Assembly: GCF_019599045.1 (NCBI RefSeq)
Contig: NZ_CP080623.1
Coordinates: 2,316,501-2,380,500, forward strand
Source of the DNA: Roseovarius sp. SCSIO 43702
GTDB taxonomy: Bacteria > Pseudomonadota > Alphaproteobacteria > Rhodobacterales > Rhodobacteraceae
DNA length: 64,000 nucleotides
Direction: 5' to 3'
Below the pieces are notes generated by a model that searched no databases, had not been told where the DNA came from, and saw nothing but the letters and a program-made list of their open reading frames with translations. Made by a program: the position numbers and the translations under genes. Below, piece by piece: positions 37,848 through 49,059 of this stretch. Numbering within the stretch: position 1 is the stretch's first letter; each line of letters opens with the position of its first letter.

Positions 37848-38660
37848 ATGCCTGCGCCCGATGAAATCACCGTATCCTGCCTCGACCGCCTGATCGGCAC
37901 GCCCGATTGCCCCGAGATCGTCGATCTCTCGCTCGACGAGGATGTCGCCGCGGACCCTTTCCTCATCCCCGGCGCATGGCGTCACGATCACCGCGATCTT
38001 CCCGGCCTCGCCCGCCGTCTCGACGGGGGCCGCGCCGTCATCGTTTGCCAGAAGGGCCGGAAGCTGAGCCAGGGCGGCGCGGCGTGGCTCGCCTCGGAAG
38101 GCATCGAGGCTTCCTTCCTGCAGGGCGGCAACCACGGCTGGCGCGACGGCGACGGGACGATGCGCATTCCCCTCGCCGAGCTGCCCGACCCTGCGAGCCC
38201 GACCCTATGGGTCACACGCCACCGGCCCCGGATCGACCGCATCGCCTGTCCCTGGCTCGTCCGGCGGTTCATCGACCGGCGCGCGCGTTTCCTCTTCGTG
38301 GCACCCGCCGAGGTGGCCGACGTCGCCGACCGCTTCCGCGCCATTCCCTTCGACGTGGACGGTGCCCGCTACACCCATCGCGGCGCGGAGTGCACCTTCG
38401 ACGCCCTTCTCGCGGATTTCGCCCTGACTTCCGCCCCGCTCGCCCGTCTCGCGACGGTCATTCGCGGCGCCGACACCGATCGGCACGAGTTGCACCCGGC
38501 GGCCGCGGGGCTGCTGGCCCTTTCGGTCGGCCTCTCGCGCCTTCACCGCGGCGATCAGGCGCAGCTCGCGGCGGGCCTTCCGCTCTACGACGCGCTCTAT
38601 CGCTGGGCGCGCGACGGCGCGAACGAGACGCATGACTGCCACGAACGGTCAAGGGGCTGA
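37848..38660 (+). CDS. rhodanese-ChrB fusion, chromate-resistance associated
   Basis: 270 residues. The first about 105 residues form a degenerate rhodanese domain (VIVCQKGRKLSQGGAAWL, with the Cys in VCQKG). The second part matches the ChrB C-terminal domain (LWVTRHRPRIDRIACPWLVRRFID; RGAECTFDALLADF; LHPAAAGLLALSVGLSR). ChrB proteins regulate or aid chromate export. The start follows CCAGAGGATGTGCC. It lies 3 bases before the ChrA gene. Confidence 0.85.
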   Translation: MPAPDEITVSCLDRLIGTPDCPEIVDLSLDEDVAADPFLIPGAWRHDHRDLPGLARRLDGGRAVIVCQKGRKLSQGGAAWLASEGIEASFLQGGNHGWRDGDGTMRIPLAELPDPASPTLWVTRHRPRIDRIACPWLVRRFIDRRARFLFVAPAEVADVADRFRAIPFDVDGARYTHRGAECTFDALLADFALTSAPLARLATVIRGADTDRHELHPAAAGLLALSVGLSRLHRGDQAQLAAGLPLYDALYRWARDGANETHDCHERSRG

Positions 38661-38663
38661 GCG

Positions 38664-39905
38664 ATGGCCCCCACATATCCCGACCTCTTCAGCTGCTTCG
38701 CGCGCATCGGGCTGCTGTCCTTCGGCGGCCCGGCCGCGCAGATCGCGCTCATGCATGACGAGCTGGTCGCGCGCCGCGGCTGGCTCTCCGAGGATCGCTT
38801 CCTCGGCGCGCTCTCCTTCTGCATGCTCTTGCCCGGCCCCGAAGCGATGCAGCTTGCGACCTACGCGGGCTGGCGTCTGCGCGGGGTACCGGGCGGGCTG
38901 CTGGCGGGGCTGCTCTTCGTGCTGCCGGGCGCTGCGGTCATCCTCCTTCTGGCGGGCGCCTACGCGGCCTATGCCGATCTCGCCTGGGTGCAGGCGGCGT
39001 TCCTGGGGGTGAAGGCCGCCGTCGTGGCCATCGTCCTGCGCGCGCTCTGGGGCCTTTCGCGCAAGGCCCTGCGCGGCCCGCTCCACTGGGGGCTGGCGGC
39101 GGCCGCCTTCGTCGCCATGTATGTGCTCGCGGTGCCCTTCCCGCTCGTTATCCTGGGTGCGGGCCTCGCCGGCGCGATTCTCGGGCCACGGGGCGATCCG
39201 GCCCCGCACGCGCATCATCCCGGCCATCGGCACCTCTGGCGCCTCCTGCCGGTCTTCGGCGCGCTCTGGGCGGCGCCGCTCGCCCTGGCCCATGCCAGCG
39301 GGGCGGAGTTCCTGACCGACATCGGCCTCTTCTTCTCGAAACTTGCCGTCGTGACATTCGGCGGGGCCTACGCCGTCCTGGCCTACATGACCGAGGTCGT
39401 GGTCGAGACGCATGGCTGGATCACCACCGACCAGATGATCGACGCGCTGGGCCTGGCCGAGACGACGCCCGGCCCGCTCATCCTCGTGACCGAATTCGTG
39501 GGCCTCCTCGCGGGCTTCGCACAGGGCGGCTGGCCGCTTGCCCTCCTGGCCGGGGCGATGACGCTCTGGGTGACATTCCTGCCCTGCTTCCTCTGGATTT
39601 TCGCGGGCGCGCCCTATGTCGACTGGCTTCTGGGCAGGCCCCGCCTGCGCGGCGCGCTGAGCGGGGTGTCGGCGGCGGTGGTGGGGGTGACCCTGAACCT
39701 CGCGCTCTGGTTCGCGTTTCACGTGCTCTTCGCCGCCACGCACCGCACGCCATGGGGGGCCTGGCCCGATCTTGCGACCTTCGAGCCTCTCGCGGCAGCC
39801 CTCCTGCTGGTCTCGGCGGCGGCGCTGCTCGTCCTGCGCTGGGCGATCCCGGCCACGCTCGCGGTGGCATCGCTCCTTGCGCTGGGCGTCTTCGCCCTTG
39901 GCTGA
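38664..39905 (+). CDS. chrA: chromate transporter family protein, two-domain ChrA
   Basis: 413 residues with two homologous CHR halves. Half one has GLLSFGGPAAQIALMHDELV and LLPGPEAMQLATY. Half two has LAVVTFGGAYAVLAYMTEVV and TTPGPLILVTEFVG. The GGP and PGP motifs are those of CHR proton/anion antiporters that expel chromate (sulfate is an alternative anion). About ten transmembrane segments. It forms a pair with the rhodanese-ChrB gene. Confidence 0.92.
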   Translation: MAPTYPDLFSCFARIGLLSFGGPAAQIALMHDELVARRGWLSEDRFLGALSFCMLLPGPEAMQLATYAGWRLRGVPGGLLAGLLFVLPGAAVILLLAGAYAAYADLAWVQAAFLGVKAAVVAIVLRALWGLSRKALRGPLHWGLAAAAFVAMYVLAVPFPLVILGAGLAGAILGPRGDPAPHAHHPGHRHLWRLLPVFGALWAAPLALAHASGAEFLTDIGLFFSKLAVVTFGGAYAVLAYMTEVVVETHGWITTDQMIDALGLAETTPGPLILVTEFVGLLAGFAQGGWPLALLAGAMTLWVTFLPCFLWIFAGAPYVDWLLGRPRLRGALSGVSAAVVGVTLNLALWFAFHVLFAATHRTPWGAWPDLATFEPLAAALLLVSAAALLVLRWAIPATLAVASLLALGVFALG

Positions 39906-40010
39906 CCGGAGAACCATCGCGCAGCGCGATTTCGGGGTCTTTCACTTTCGTCCGAATCCCGTATTGTGGAGCGAGGAACTGCGGCCTGCGGGCGATCGGG
40001 AGAGGCAAGG

Positions 40011-40505
40011 ATGCCGCGCATCATCGACTACGGAAAGCTGATGCACGCCGCCATGCGGCGCCTGATCCAGACCGTCTTGACCGATGTGCAGGACAACGGC
40101 CTGCCCGGCGCGCATCATTTCTTCATCACCTTCGACACGACCCATCCCGACGCGCGGCTCGCCGATTGGCTGCGCGAACGCTACCCCTCGGACATGACCG
40201 TGGTGATGCAGCACTGGTTCGACAATCTCGAGGTGGGCGAGGACGGCTTCGGCATCACGCTCAATTTCGGCGACGCGCCCGAGCGCCTTTTCATCCCCTA
40301 CGACGCGATCCAGACCTTCGTCGATCCATCCGTCGAGTTCGGCCTGCGCTTCGAGCAGCAGGAGGATGACGACGAGGAGGATCCGTTCGAAGGTCTCGAC
40401 CTCGACGAGCTTGATGACGACGACCACGCCCCGGACCCAGCCCCGCACGAGGATCGCGAACGGCGCGAGGCCGAGGTGGTCAGCCTCGACAAGTTCAGGA
40501 AATAG
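40011..40505 (+). CDS. sspB: SspB, ClpXP adaptor for ssrA-tagged proteins
   Basis: 164 residues. Substrate-binding domain at about 1-120 (DYGKLMHAAMRRLIQTVL, HHFFITFDT, MTVVMQHWFDNLEVG, FGITLNFGD). A flexible acidic linker follows. The tail EVVSLDKFRK is the ClpX-binding peptide of alpha-type SspB. It tethers ssrA-tagged peptides to ClpXP. The start follows GGAGAGGCAAGG. It sits 2.3 kb from ssrA itself. Confidence 0.93.
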   Translation: MPRIIDYGKLMHAAMRRLIQTVLTDVQDNGLPGAHHFFITFDTTHPDARLADWLRERYPSDMTVVMQHWFDNLEVGEDGFGITLNFGDAPERLFIPYDAIQTFVDPSVEFGLRFEQQEDDDEEDPFEGLDLDELDDDDHAPDPAPHEDRERREAEVVSLDKFRK

Positions 40506-40548
40506 CACCGCGCCGCTGGCACCCCCGTCCCGCGCAGTCCGGGTGACG

Positions 40549-40576
40549 TTGATCTTTCCGCCGCAGCCGTTATGAC
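40549..40576 (+). promoter_or_regulatory. possible fumC promoter
   Basis: TTGATC and TATGAC with 16 bases between lie 35 bases before the fumC start. Fair match, unproven. Confidence 0.33.
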
Positions 40577-40610
40577 GGGCGCGAACCGATCACCACCAGG
40601 AGCGCTCCGA

Positions 40611-42002
<1,392 letters not shown>

Positions 42003-42302
42003 GCCGCGCCCTGCCGCAGCCAGCGGTCGGGCGCCGCACGCTTCGGGGCAGGACACCCGGCAGGCGGGGGCGCGTGGGCACCCCCGGCATCCGGGCCGGG
42101 GCGGCGCGCGGCGCCCGACGCGTCAGCCCCTTCGACCCGCCGCAGACTCCTCTTCCCGGTCCCTCGCCCCTCTTGGGCCGTCCCGTCACCCGCCACCACG
42201 CCCAAAAGCGGCTTGCCACGCGGCGCGGTGCGGGCGCATGGTCACCAGACCGCGCTGGATCGCCGATCCGTTCCGCGCGAATCCGCACGTGATGAGCCCC
42301 CG
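42003..42302. other. 300-base gap between fumC and the DUF4169 gene
   Basis: No convincing gene. Open frames on both strands are Arg/Pro-rich translations of GC-rich DNA, including one of 97 codons that overlaps the fumC stop by ATGA. No terminator with a T run was found. Confidence 0.6.
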
Positions 42303-42482
42303 ATGAGTACGACGCCCATCAATCTCAACAAGGTCCGCAAGGCCCGCACGCGCGCCGAGAAGAAGGCGCGCGCCGACGAGAACTCGGTGAAGTTCGGGCG
42401 CAGCAAGGCGCAGAAATCCCTCAATCGCGCCCGCGCCGAGAAAGAGGCGCGCGATCACGCGGACCGGAAGCGGGACCGGTGA
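42303..42482 (+). CDS. DUF4169 family small basic protein
   Basis: 59 residues, strongly basic: INLNKVRKARTRAEKKARADEN, then VKFGRSKAQK. This pattern is DUF4169, a small conserved alphaproteobacterial family of unknown function, perhaps nucleic-acid binding. Its stop overlaps the GTG start of the next gene (GTGA), a stable pairing in this group. Confidence 0.85.
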   Translation: MSTTPINLNKVRKARTRAEKKARADENSVKFGRSKAQKSLNRARAEKEARDHADRKRDR

Positions 42483-42730
42483 GCGCCCGGCCCCAGAAAC
42501 ACTCGCTCACGCTGCGCGGGCATCGCACCAGCGTCTCGCTCGAACCGGATTTCTGGCGCGCCTTCCGCGACATCGCCCGAGCGCGCGGCATACCGCTCAA
42601 CGAACTTGCCGCCGAGATCGACGCGGCGCGAACCGCCGGCGACGCGCCCGAGATGGGCCTCGCCTCGGCCATCCGCGTCCACGTGCTTGCCCATTTCCGC
42701 GCGCTGGCCGAGGGGCGCGAGACCGGCTGA
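42479..42730 (+). CDS. ribbon-helix-helix domain protein (RHH_4)
   Basis: 83 residues. HSLTLRGHRTSVSLEPDFWRAFRDIARARG fits the beta-strand/helix/helix of RHH_4, shown here in key parts: TLRGHRTSVSL and FWRAFRDIAR. Likely a small DNA-binding regulator. Start is GTG 42479 coupled to the DUF4169 gene. Confidence 0.82.
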   Translation: MSARPQKHSLTLRGHRTSVSLEPDFWRAFRDIARARGIPLNELAAEIDAARTAGDAPEMGLASAIRVHVLAHFRALAEGRETG

Positions 42731-42851
42731 TCCCCCGCCGATACGACCGCGATTCGCCCGGCAGCCTCCCACGCGACAGCCTCTCCGACACACCCCGTCC
42801 CCGTCAACTTCACCGGCCCCGCGCGACCCTCCGCCCGCGACCCCGCGCGCA

Positions 42852-43643
42852 TCACGCCTCCCCCCGCATCGGCCCGGGCGGTGGATCGGGACCGCGCGCA
42901 CGCTCCCCCTCGCCCTCGCCCGACGCATCCCGCGCCCCGGACCCGTCCACGCGGACGCGGTTCCGCCCGGCCGATTTCGCCCGGTAGAGCGCCAGGTCGG
43001 CGCGGTGCAATGCGGCGTCGATCGCCTCCCCGCCCGACACCTCGGCGACACCGAAGCTGGCCGTGAGCCGGATGGCGCGTCCCTCGACCAGGAAACGGTG
43101 CTCGGCGACCGCGCCGCGCAACCGCTCGGCGATGGCTTCCGCCTCGGCCAGCCTCCGCGCCTGCAACAGGATCACGAACTCCTCCCCGCCGAAACGCGCC
43201 ACGATGTCGCCCGCGCGACAGGTGCGTTGCAGGCACCGCGCGAATTGCGAAAGCGCCGCATCCCCCGCCTTGTGCCCGTATCGGTCGTTCACCTGCTTGA
43301 AATGGTCGATATCCACCGCCACGACCATCAACGGCCAATCGCGCTCCTCCGACACCGCGCGATAGAACCGCCGGCGCGAGGCGCTCCCGGTCAGCGTGTC
43401 GTGATCGACCGCGTGAGAGAGCTGCTGCCTCAGCCGGTGATTGGCCAGAAGGCCTATCCCGGCGAGATAGGCGATGGGCAGCAGCAGGCAGACCATGATC
43501 ACCGCGTTCGCGACGAAAACCCGTGCCCACGCGTCGCGCGGGAGAAGCGCGAACTGGATCGCATCGGCCGCCACCATACCCACGAGGGTCGCGCCGATGG
43601 CAAACCCCCTGACCTGCGCGGGTGTCTCGAGCCGCAACTGCAT
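42852..43643 (-). CDS. membrane-bound diguanylate cyclase (GGDEF)
   Basis: 263 residues. Two N-terminal transmembrane helices (GFAIGATLVGMVAADAIQFAL and VFVANAVIMVCLLLPIAYLAGIG, parts shown). A GGDEF domain covers about 85-235: HDTLTGSASRRRF, VDIDHFKQVNDRYGHKAGD, active site ARFGGEEFVILL. GGEEF is an active variant. No RxxD inhibitory site is obvious four residues before it. It makes cyclic di-GMP from GTP. Start at ATG 43643 after CGGAGGGACGG. The C-tail of about 30 residues is Gly/Pro-rich. Confidence 0.9.
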   Translation of the reverse strand: MQLRLETPAQVRGFAIGATLVGMVAADAIQFALLPRDAWARVFVANAVIMVCLLLPIAYLAGIGLLANHRLRQQLSHAVDHDTLTGSASRRRFYRAVSEERDWPLMVVAVDIDHFKQVNDRYGHKAGDAALSQFARCLQRTCRAGDIVARFGGEEFVILLQARRLAEAEAIAERLRGAVAEHRFLVEGRAIRLTASFGVAEVSGGEAIDAALHRADLALYRAKSAGRNRVRVDGSGARDASGEGEGERARGPDPPPGPMRGEA

Positions 43644-43712
43644 CCGTCCCTCCGGAACGATTCGCACCGACGATAGCGCGCAGGGATTAAGACGGGGTTT
43701 CGTGATCCCGGC

Positions 43713-43741
43713 TTGGCCTGCCCGTCCGTCCCCCCTATAAG
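43713..43741 (+). promoter_or_regulatory. promoter of the hisB operon
   Basis: TTGGCC and TATAAG with an ideal 17-base spacer, about 29 bases before the hisB start. It lies between divergent hisB and the diguanylate cyclase. Confidence 0.55.
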
Positions 43742-43769
43742 GACCGCGCACATCACCGAGAGGTCGCCC

Positions 43770-44357
43770 ATGCGCCGCGCCACGATCACCCGCAAGACCG
43801 CCGAGACCGACATCACCGTCGAGCTCGCGCTCGACGGCACCGGAAACTACGACAACGAGACCGGCGTCGGCTTCTTCGACCACATGCTCGACCAGCTCGC
43901 GCGCCACGCGCTTTTCGACCTGCGCATCCGCTGCGAGGGCGACCGGCATATCGACGATCACCACACGGTCGAGGACGTGGGCATCGCGCTCGGGCAGGCG
44001 CTGACCGAGGCGCTCGGCGACAAGCGCGGCATCCGGCGCTACGGCGCGTGCCTGCTGCCGATGGACGACGCGCTGGTGCGCGTGGCGCTCGATCTCTCGG
44101 CGCGGCCCTACCTTGCGTGGCACATGGACCTTCCCACCGACCGCATCGGCAGCTTCGACACCGAGCTCGTGCGCGAATTCTTCCAGGCTTTCGTCACCCA
44201 TGGCGGCATCACGCTCCACCTCGACGCCCTGCGCGGGATCAACAGTCACCACATGGCCGAAGCCGCGTTCAAGTCGCTCGCGCGGGCCCTGCGCGACGCG
44301 GTCGAGACCGATCCGCGCAAGTCCGACGCGATCCCCTCCACCAAGGGCGCGCTCTGA
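43770..44357 (+). CDS. hisB: imidazoleglycerol-phosphate dehydratase
   Basis: 195 residues, monofunctional form. Metal-binding motifs [32 protein letters not shown] and [20 protein letters not shown] are intact. Sixth step of histidine synthesis. Start at ATG 43770 after GAGAGGTCGCCC. It leads hisH by 4 bases. Confidence 0.97.
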   Translation: MRRATITRKTAETDITVELALDGTGNYDNETGVGFFDHMLDQLARHALFDLRIRCEGDRHIDDHHTVEDVGIALGQALTEALGDKRGIRRYGACLLPMDDALVRVALDLSARPYLAWHMDLPTDRIGSFDTELVREFFQAFVTHGGITLHLDALRGINSHHMAEAAFKSLARALRDAVETDPRKSDAIPSTKGAL

Positions 44358-44361
44358 GCCC

Positions 44362-45000
44362 ATGACCACCGTTCTCGTCGACTACAGCGCCGGCAACCTG
44401 CATTCCGCGGAAAAGGCGTTCCAGCGCATGGCGCGCGAGGTGGATGCGGGCGAGGTGATCGTGACCTCCGACCCCGACATCGTGCGCCGGGCCGAGCGGA
44501 TCGTGCTTCCCGGAGACGGCGCCTTTCCCGCCTGCCGGGCGGCTCTCTTCGACCTGAGCGGCCTTTTCGAGGCCATCGAGGAGCGCGTCATCCGTGACGG
44601 CCGGCCCTTCATGGGAATCTGCATCGGGATGCAGATGCTCGCCACGCGCGGGCTGGAACATCGGCAGACGGCGGGCTTCGACTGGATCGCGGGCACCGTC
44701 GGTCCGATCACGCCATCGGACGACCGGCTCAAGGTGCCGCATATGGGCTGGAACGACCTCGTCATCGACCATCCCCACCCGGTGCTCGCGGGCGTCGCCA
44801 CGGGCCAGCACGCCTATTTCGTCCATTCCTACCACTTCACGGTCGATGACCCGGGCCACCGCCTTGCCCATGTCGACTACGCGGGCGACATCACCACGGT
44901 CGTGGGGCGCGACAACATCGTCGGCACGCAGTTCCACCCCGAGAAGAGCCAGGCCACGGGCCTTGCCATCATCGCGAACTTCCTGGACTGGAGTCCATGA
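44362..45000 (+). CDS. hisH: imidazole glycerol phosphate synthase, glutamine amidotransferase subunit
   Basis: 212 residues, class I amidotransferase. Nucleophile Cys in [11 protein letters not shown]. His and Glu of the triad in [10 protein letters not shown]. Start [11 protein letters not shown]. It provides ammonia to HisF, which is encoded 3 kb downstream. Its stop overlaps the glutaminase start by ATGA. Confidence 0.97.
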   Translation: MTTVLVDYSAGNLHSAEKAFQRMAREVDAGEVIVTSDPDIVRRAERIVLPGDGAFPACRAALFDLSGLFEAIEERVIRDGRPFMGICIGMQMLATRGLEHRQTAGFDWIAGTVGPITPSDDRLKVPHMGWNDLVIDHPHPVLAGVATGQHAYFVHSYHFTVDDPGHRLAHVDYAGDITTVVGRDNIVGTQFHPEKSQATGLAIIANFLDWSP

Positions 45001-45941
45001 CCCCGCCGGACGACGCCACGCTCCAGGCCATACTCGACCGTATCGCCCTCGAGGCGCGGGAGGACCCGGACAAGGGCCGCGTGGCCGACTACATCCCCGA
45101 GCTCGCCGCCATCGACCCCGATCAGTTCGCGATCGCCGTGGCCCGCCCCGGCCATCCGACCCTGATCGCGGGCGACGCGGCCACGCCCTTCTCGATCCAG
45201 TCCGTGTCGAAGGTCTTCACCCTCGCCATCGCGCTCGGGCTGCGCGGCGATCGCCTCTGGGAGCGGGTCGGGCGCGAACCCTCCGGGCAGGCCTTCGACA
45301 GTGTCATCCTGCTCGAGCTGGAAAGGGGCCGGCCCCGCAACCCGTTCATCAACGCGGGCGCGATCGTCACCACCGACGCCGTGCTCTCCGGCACCCACGA
45401 GCCGCGCGGCGCCCTTGCCGCGATCCTGAGCTTCGTGCGCGATGCCGCGGGCGACGAGAAGATCCACATCAACGACTCCGTCGCCGCATCCGAGATCGCG
45501 ACGGGCCACCGCAACTTCGCCCTTGCGCATTACCTCCTGTCCCACGGGAACCTGGAGAATCCGCCCCACGAGACGCTGGGCACCTATTTCCACCAATGCG
45601 CCATCGAGATGACCTGCCGGCAGCTTGCCAACGCGGGCCTCTTCCTGACCGGCTGCGACGATGCGCCGGGGCTCGTCTCGCCGGGCCGCATCCGGCGGAT
45701 CAACGCGCTGATGATGACCTGCGGGCATTATGACGGCTCGGGCGACTACGCCTATCGCGTCGGCCTGCCGGGCAAGAGCGGCGTCGGCGGTGGCATCCTC
45801 ACCATCGTGCCGGACAAGGCGTCGGTCGCGGTCTGGGCACCGGGGCTGAACCGCTACGGCAATTCCAAGCTCGGGACCGAGGCGATGCAACGCCTCTCGG
45901 ACCTGACCGGCTGGTCGGTCTTCGGCACCGCGCCCGACTGA
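44997..45941 (+). CDS. glsA: glutaminase (serine-dependent, GlsA family)
   Basis: 314 residues in the beta-lactamase-like fold. SxxK motif in [17 protein letters not shown], then [17 protein letters not shown] and [18 protein letters not shown]. It hydrolyses glutamine to glutamate and ammonia. Coupled to hisH by ATGA overlap. Placement of a free glutaminase directly behind a glutamine amidotransferase is notable, although HisH makes its own ammonia. Confidence 0.95.
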   Translation: MTPPDDATLQAILDRIALEAREDPDKGRVADYIPELAAIDPDQFAIAVARPGHPTLIAGDAATPFSIQSVSKVFTLAIALGLRGDRLWERVGREPSGQAFDSVILLELERGRPRNPFINAGAIVTTDAVLSGTHEPRGALAAILSFVRDAAGDEKIHINDSVAASEIATGHRNFALAHYLLSHGNLENPPHETLGTYFHQCAIEMTCRQLANAGLFLTGCDDAPGLVSPGRIRRINALMMTCGHYDGSGDYAYRVGLPGKSGVGGGILTIVPDKASVAVWAPGLNRYGNSKLGTEAMQRLSDLTGWSVFGTAPD

Positions 45942-45950
45942 TCCGCATGG

Positions 45951-45981
45951 AAAAAGGCGCACACCGCGACCGGCATGCGCC
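45951..45981 (-). terminator. Rho-independent terminator of the DUF2147 gene
   Basis: On the minus strand GGCGCA and TGCGCC enclose a second CCG/CGG stem and are followed by TTTTT. It lies 48 bases beyond the DUF2147 stop. Convergent glsA ends 10 bases away. Confidence 0.8.
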
Positions 45982-46028
45982 CCCTCGTCCTTCAGGGATT
46001 CATCCGTTCCGCGGATGCACCCTCTCGC

Positions 46029-46421
46029 CTACTTGACCTTCTTCCACGTCCCGCCGTCACGGCAGATCCCGAGCACGCAGCCCTTCACCTTGAGCGTGTT
46101 GCCCGACATCTGAAGCCGCGACGCGTAGGTCTTGCCGCGATCCGGCGAATAGACCTTGCCCGAATAGGCGCCGCCGCCCTCCGCCTTGGTCTGCGAGATG
46201 ATCTGGCGCCCCACGTTGTCGCTCTTGATCTCCTTGCCATTCGGGCCGTAGGCCTTGATCAGCGTGCCGCAAAGCGCGCCGCCGCAGGGCTTCACATGGA
46301 TGAGCCCCGAATTGCCGTTGTCGTCCTTCGCGGTCCGCCAATAGCCTTCGAGCGGATCCGCCGCCCAGGCGATCCCCGCGCTCATCACCAGCGCAACCGC
46401 CGCCATACCGATACGTTTCAT
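46029..46421 (-). CDS. DUF2147 family exported protein
   Basis: 130 residues. Signal peptide MKRIGMAAVALVMSAGIAWA, then the DUF2147 pattern DPLEGYWRTAKDDNGNSG, VKPCGGALCGTLI and GKVYSPDRGKTYASRL. Four Cys in pairs could form disulfides. Probably a small periplasmic beta-barrel of unknown role. Start at ATG 46421 after GGGAGGAGACGAG. It lies inside the split his locus in the opposite direction. Confidence 0.9.
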   Translation of the reverse strand: MKRIGMAAVALVMSAGIAWAADPLEGYWRTAKDDNGNSGLIHVKPCGGALCGTLIKAYGPNGKEIKSDNVGRQIISQTKAEGGGAYSGKVYSPDRGKTYASRLQMSGNTLKVKGCVLGICRDGGTWKKVK

Positions 46422-46558
46422 CTCGTCTCCTCCCTGAGATTGCGCACCGAGCATGACCCGTGCCGCCGCATCAGATCAACACTGACGTAGGGTCGCGTTG
46501 CATTCGTCCCGCCCGCGTGGCACATCCCGGCCCACCCCTGCCCCACGGAGCCGCGCGC

Positions 46559-47281
46559 ATGATCCTCTACCCCGCCATCGACCTCAAGGACGGCCAGGCC
46601 GTGCGCCTCCTGCGCGGCGAGATGGACGCCGCCACCGTCTTCAACGACGACCCCGCGGCCCAGGCGGCCGAGTTCGTGGCGGCGGGCTGCGAATGGCTGC
46701 ATCTCGTGGATCTGAACGGCGCCTTCGCTGGCGAGCCGGTGAACGCCGCGGCGGTCGAGGCGATCCTCGCGCGCTGCGACGTGCCCGCGCAACTCGGCGG
46801 CGGCATTCGCGACATGGCCACGATCGAACGCTGGCTCTCGAAAGGTCTCGCGCGGGTGATCCTCGGAACCGTCGCGGTCGAGAACCCCGCCCTCGTGCGC
46901 GAGGCCGCCCGCGCCTTTCCCGGTCAGGTGGCCGTGGGCATCGACGCCCGCGACGGGCGCGTGGCCACGAAGGGCTGGGCCGAGGAAACCGATGTCATGG
47001 TCACCGACCTCGCCAGGTCCTTCGAGGACGCGGGCGTCGCGGCGATCATCTATACCGACATCGACCGCGACGGCGCCATGCAGGGCCCCAATATCGAGGC
47101 GACGGCGGCGCTCGCCCGCGCGGTCTCGATCCCGGTGATCGCCTCGGGTGGCGTCTCCTCGCTCGCCGACCTCATCGCCCTGCGCGATTGCGGCGCGCCG
47201 CTCGACGGCGCGATCTCCGGCCGCGCGCTCTATGACGGCGCGCTCGACCTGCGCGCGGCGCTCGACGCTCTTTCGAGCTAG
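46559..47281 (+). CDS. hisA: phosphoribosylformimino-5-aminoimidazole carboxamide ribotide isomerase
   Basis: 240 residues, TIM barrel. Catalytic Asp in [18 protein letters not shown] and in [16 protein letters not shown]. Also LGGGIRDM and [13 protein letters not shown]. Fourth step of histidine synthesis. Start at ATG 46559; the ribosome site (CACGGAG) is 8 bases upstream. Separate from hisB-hisH by the DUF2147 gene. Confidence 0.96.
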   Translation: MILYPAIDLKDGQAVRLLRGEMDAATVFNDDPAAQAAEFVAAGCEWLHLVDLNGAFAGEPVNAAAVEAILARCDVPAQLGGGIRDMATIERWLSKGLARVILGTVAVENPALVREAARAFPGQVAVGIDARDGRVATKGWAEETDVMVTDLARSFEDAGVAAIIYTDIDRDGAMQGPNIEATAALARAVSIPVIASGGVSSLADLIALRDCGAPLDGAISGRALYDGALDLRAALDALSS

Positions 47282-47317
47282 GCGGGCGCGCGCCGGTCGG
47301 GCCGACGCGCCGCCGCG

Positions 47318-47773
47318 TCAGCCCTTCGCGGCCTTGGCGGTCAGCGCCTCCAGCGCCTCGCGCATCTGCCCCAGGTATTCGGCATCGTCCGAAATCCCCT
47401 CGGCATCGTCGAGCATCTCGCCCGGCTCCTCGTAGGCCAGCCAGACCTGCCCGTCGCCATCGCGATAGACAAGCACCTTCATCGGCAGGTAAAGCCCCGC
47501 GAGCGGATCGTCCTGCATCGCCAGCGTCCCGATCTTCGGATTTCCGAAGATGAGAACCTGCGACGGCGCGATATACATGCCCGCCTCCTCGGCACCCGTG
47601 GCGTGATCGACGCGGGCAAAGACCGTGGCCCCCGCGCCCTCGACGGCAAGCTCCAGCGCGTCCATCACCTTGTCCACATCGCCTTCGGCCTTGACCCGCA
47701 CGATGTCGTCGGCGCCGGCCCAGGCGCCGGTGGCAAGAAATCCGGCGGCGACCGCGGCAAGAATTCGTTTCAT
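47318..47773 (-). CDS. DUF302 family exported protein
   Basis: 151 residues. Signal peptide [19 protein letters not shown], then the DUF302 pattern [22 protein letters not shown] and [35 protein letters not shown] (parts). Role unknown; family members appear in sulfur and redox contexts. Start at ATG 47773 after ACGGAGAAAGAAG. Opposite to the his genes. Confidence 0.9.
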   Translation of the reverse strand: MKRILAAVAAGFLATGAWAGADDIVRVKAEGDVDKVMDALELAVEGAGATVFARVDHATGAEEAGMYIAPSQVLIFGNPKIGTLAMQDDPLAGLYLPMKVLVYRDGDGQVWLAYEEPGEMLDDAEGISDDAEYLGQMREALEALTAKAAKG

Positions 47774-47986
47774 CTTCTTTCTCCGTTCCTGATCCGTGCA
47801 GCCGGCACAAGGCCCCCCCGGGAGCCGCGCCGCCCGCACCCTTCCTCCGCAACGCGGCGGCCCCGCGCCGGGTTTCCCGAAAAAGCGCGAGGCGGGCATT
47901 TCCTGCCGCACCGCGCCATCACCCTCTGGCATGTGGGCGCAAATGACCATAAACAACCGCCTGGAACCCGATCTGGTGGCACGTTC

Positions 47987-48751
47987 ATGCTCAAGACCCG
48001 CATCATCCCTTGCCTCGACGTGGCCGATGGCCGCGTCGTGAAGGGCGTGAACTTCGTCGACCTGCGCGACGCGGGCGATCCGGTCGATGCCGCGCGCGCC
48101 TACGACGCGGCGGGCGCGGACGAGCTGTGCTTCCTCGACATCCACGCCACGCACGAGAATCGCGGCACGATGTTCGACGTGGTGCGCCGCACGGCCGAGG
48201 AATGCTACATCCCGCTCACCGTGGGCGGCGGCGTCCGCACGCCTTCGGATGTGCGCAACCTGCTCCTCGCAGGCGCCGACAAGGTCAGCTTCAACTCCGC
48301 CGCCGTGGCCGACCCCGACGTGGTGCGCGCGGCCTCCGATCTCTTCGGAAGCCAGTGCATCGTCGTGGCCATCGACGCCAAGACCGTGGCGCCCGACCGC
48401 TGGGAGATCTTCACCCATGGCGGCCGCCGCGCCACCGGCATCGACGCCGTCGAGTTCGCCCGCACCGTCGCGGCGAAGGGGGCGGGCGAAATCCTGCTCA
48501 CCTCGATGGACCGCGACGGCACGCGCGCGGGCTTCAACCTGCCGCTCACCCGCGCCATCGTCGATGCGGTCGACATCCCCGTCATCGCCTCGGGCGGCGT
48601 GGGCACGCTCGACCATCTGGTCGCGGGCGTGCTCGAAGGCGGCGCCTCAGCGGTGCTCGCCGCGTCGATCTTCCATTTCGGCGACCATACCATCGCCGAG
48701 GCCAAGGCCCACATGGCCGCCGCCGGCATTCCCGTGAGGTTGGGCGCATGA
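47987..48751 (+). CDS. hisF: imidazole glycerol phosphate synthase, cyclase subunit
   Basis: 254 residues, TIM barrel. Catalytic Asp in [15 protein letters not shown] and in [15 protein letters not shown]. Also [11 protein letters not shown] and [14 protein letters not shown]. It uses ammonia from HisH. Ribosome site before ATG 47987 is weak. Overlaps hisE by ATGA. Confidence 0.97.
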   Translation: MLKTRIIPCLDVADGRVVKGVNFVDLRDAGDPVDAARAYDAAGADELCFLDIHATHENRGTMFDVVRRTAEECYIPLTVGGGVRTPSDVRNLLLAGADKVSFNSAAVADPDVVRAASDLFGSQCIVVAIDAKTVAPDRWEIFTHGGRRATGIDAVEFARTVAAKGAGEILLTSMDRDGTRAGFNLPLTRAIVDAVDIPVIASGGVGTLDHLVAGVLEGGASAVLAASIFHFGDHTIAEAKAHMAAAGIPVRLGA

Positions 48752-49059
48752 CACTCGACGAACTCGATCGCATCGTCGCCGCCCGCGCCGGCGCCTCGCC
48801 CGAGGAAAGCTGGACCGCGCAACTCCTGGCGAAGGGCCCCGAGAAGGCCGCCGAGAAATTCGGCGAGGAAGCGGTCGAGGCCATCATCGAGGCGGTGAAG
48901 GGCGATCGCGCACGCCTCGCCTCCGAGGCCGCGGACGTGCTCTTTCACCTTCTCGTCATGCTGCGCGCCCGCGGCGTGACGCTGGCCGAGGTCATGGCCG
49001 AACTCGACGCCCGCCAGCAGAAATCAGGACTTCAGGAAAAGGCCGAGCGACCCGAATGA
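48748..49059 (+). CDS. hisE: phosphoribosyl-ATP diphosphatase
   Basis: 103 residues, all-alpha MazG-like fold. [17 protein letters not shown] and [15 protein letters not shown] carry the acidic metal ligands. Second step of histidine synthesis. Overlaps both neighbours by ATGA. Confidence 0.95.
   Translation: MTLDELDRIVAARAGASPEESWTAQLLAKGPEKAAEKFGEEAVEAIIEAVKGDRARLASEAADVLFHLLVMLRARGVTLAEVMAELDARQQKSGLQEKAERPE

Noticed and set aside
47283..47320. GC-rich symmetric sequence after hisA
   Set aside because: Several alternative short stems but no T run on either strand.
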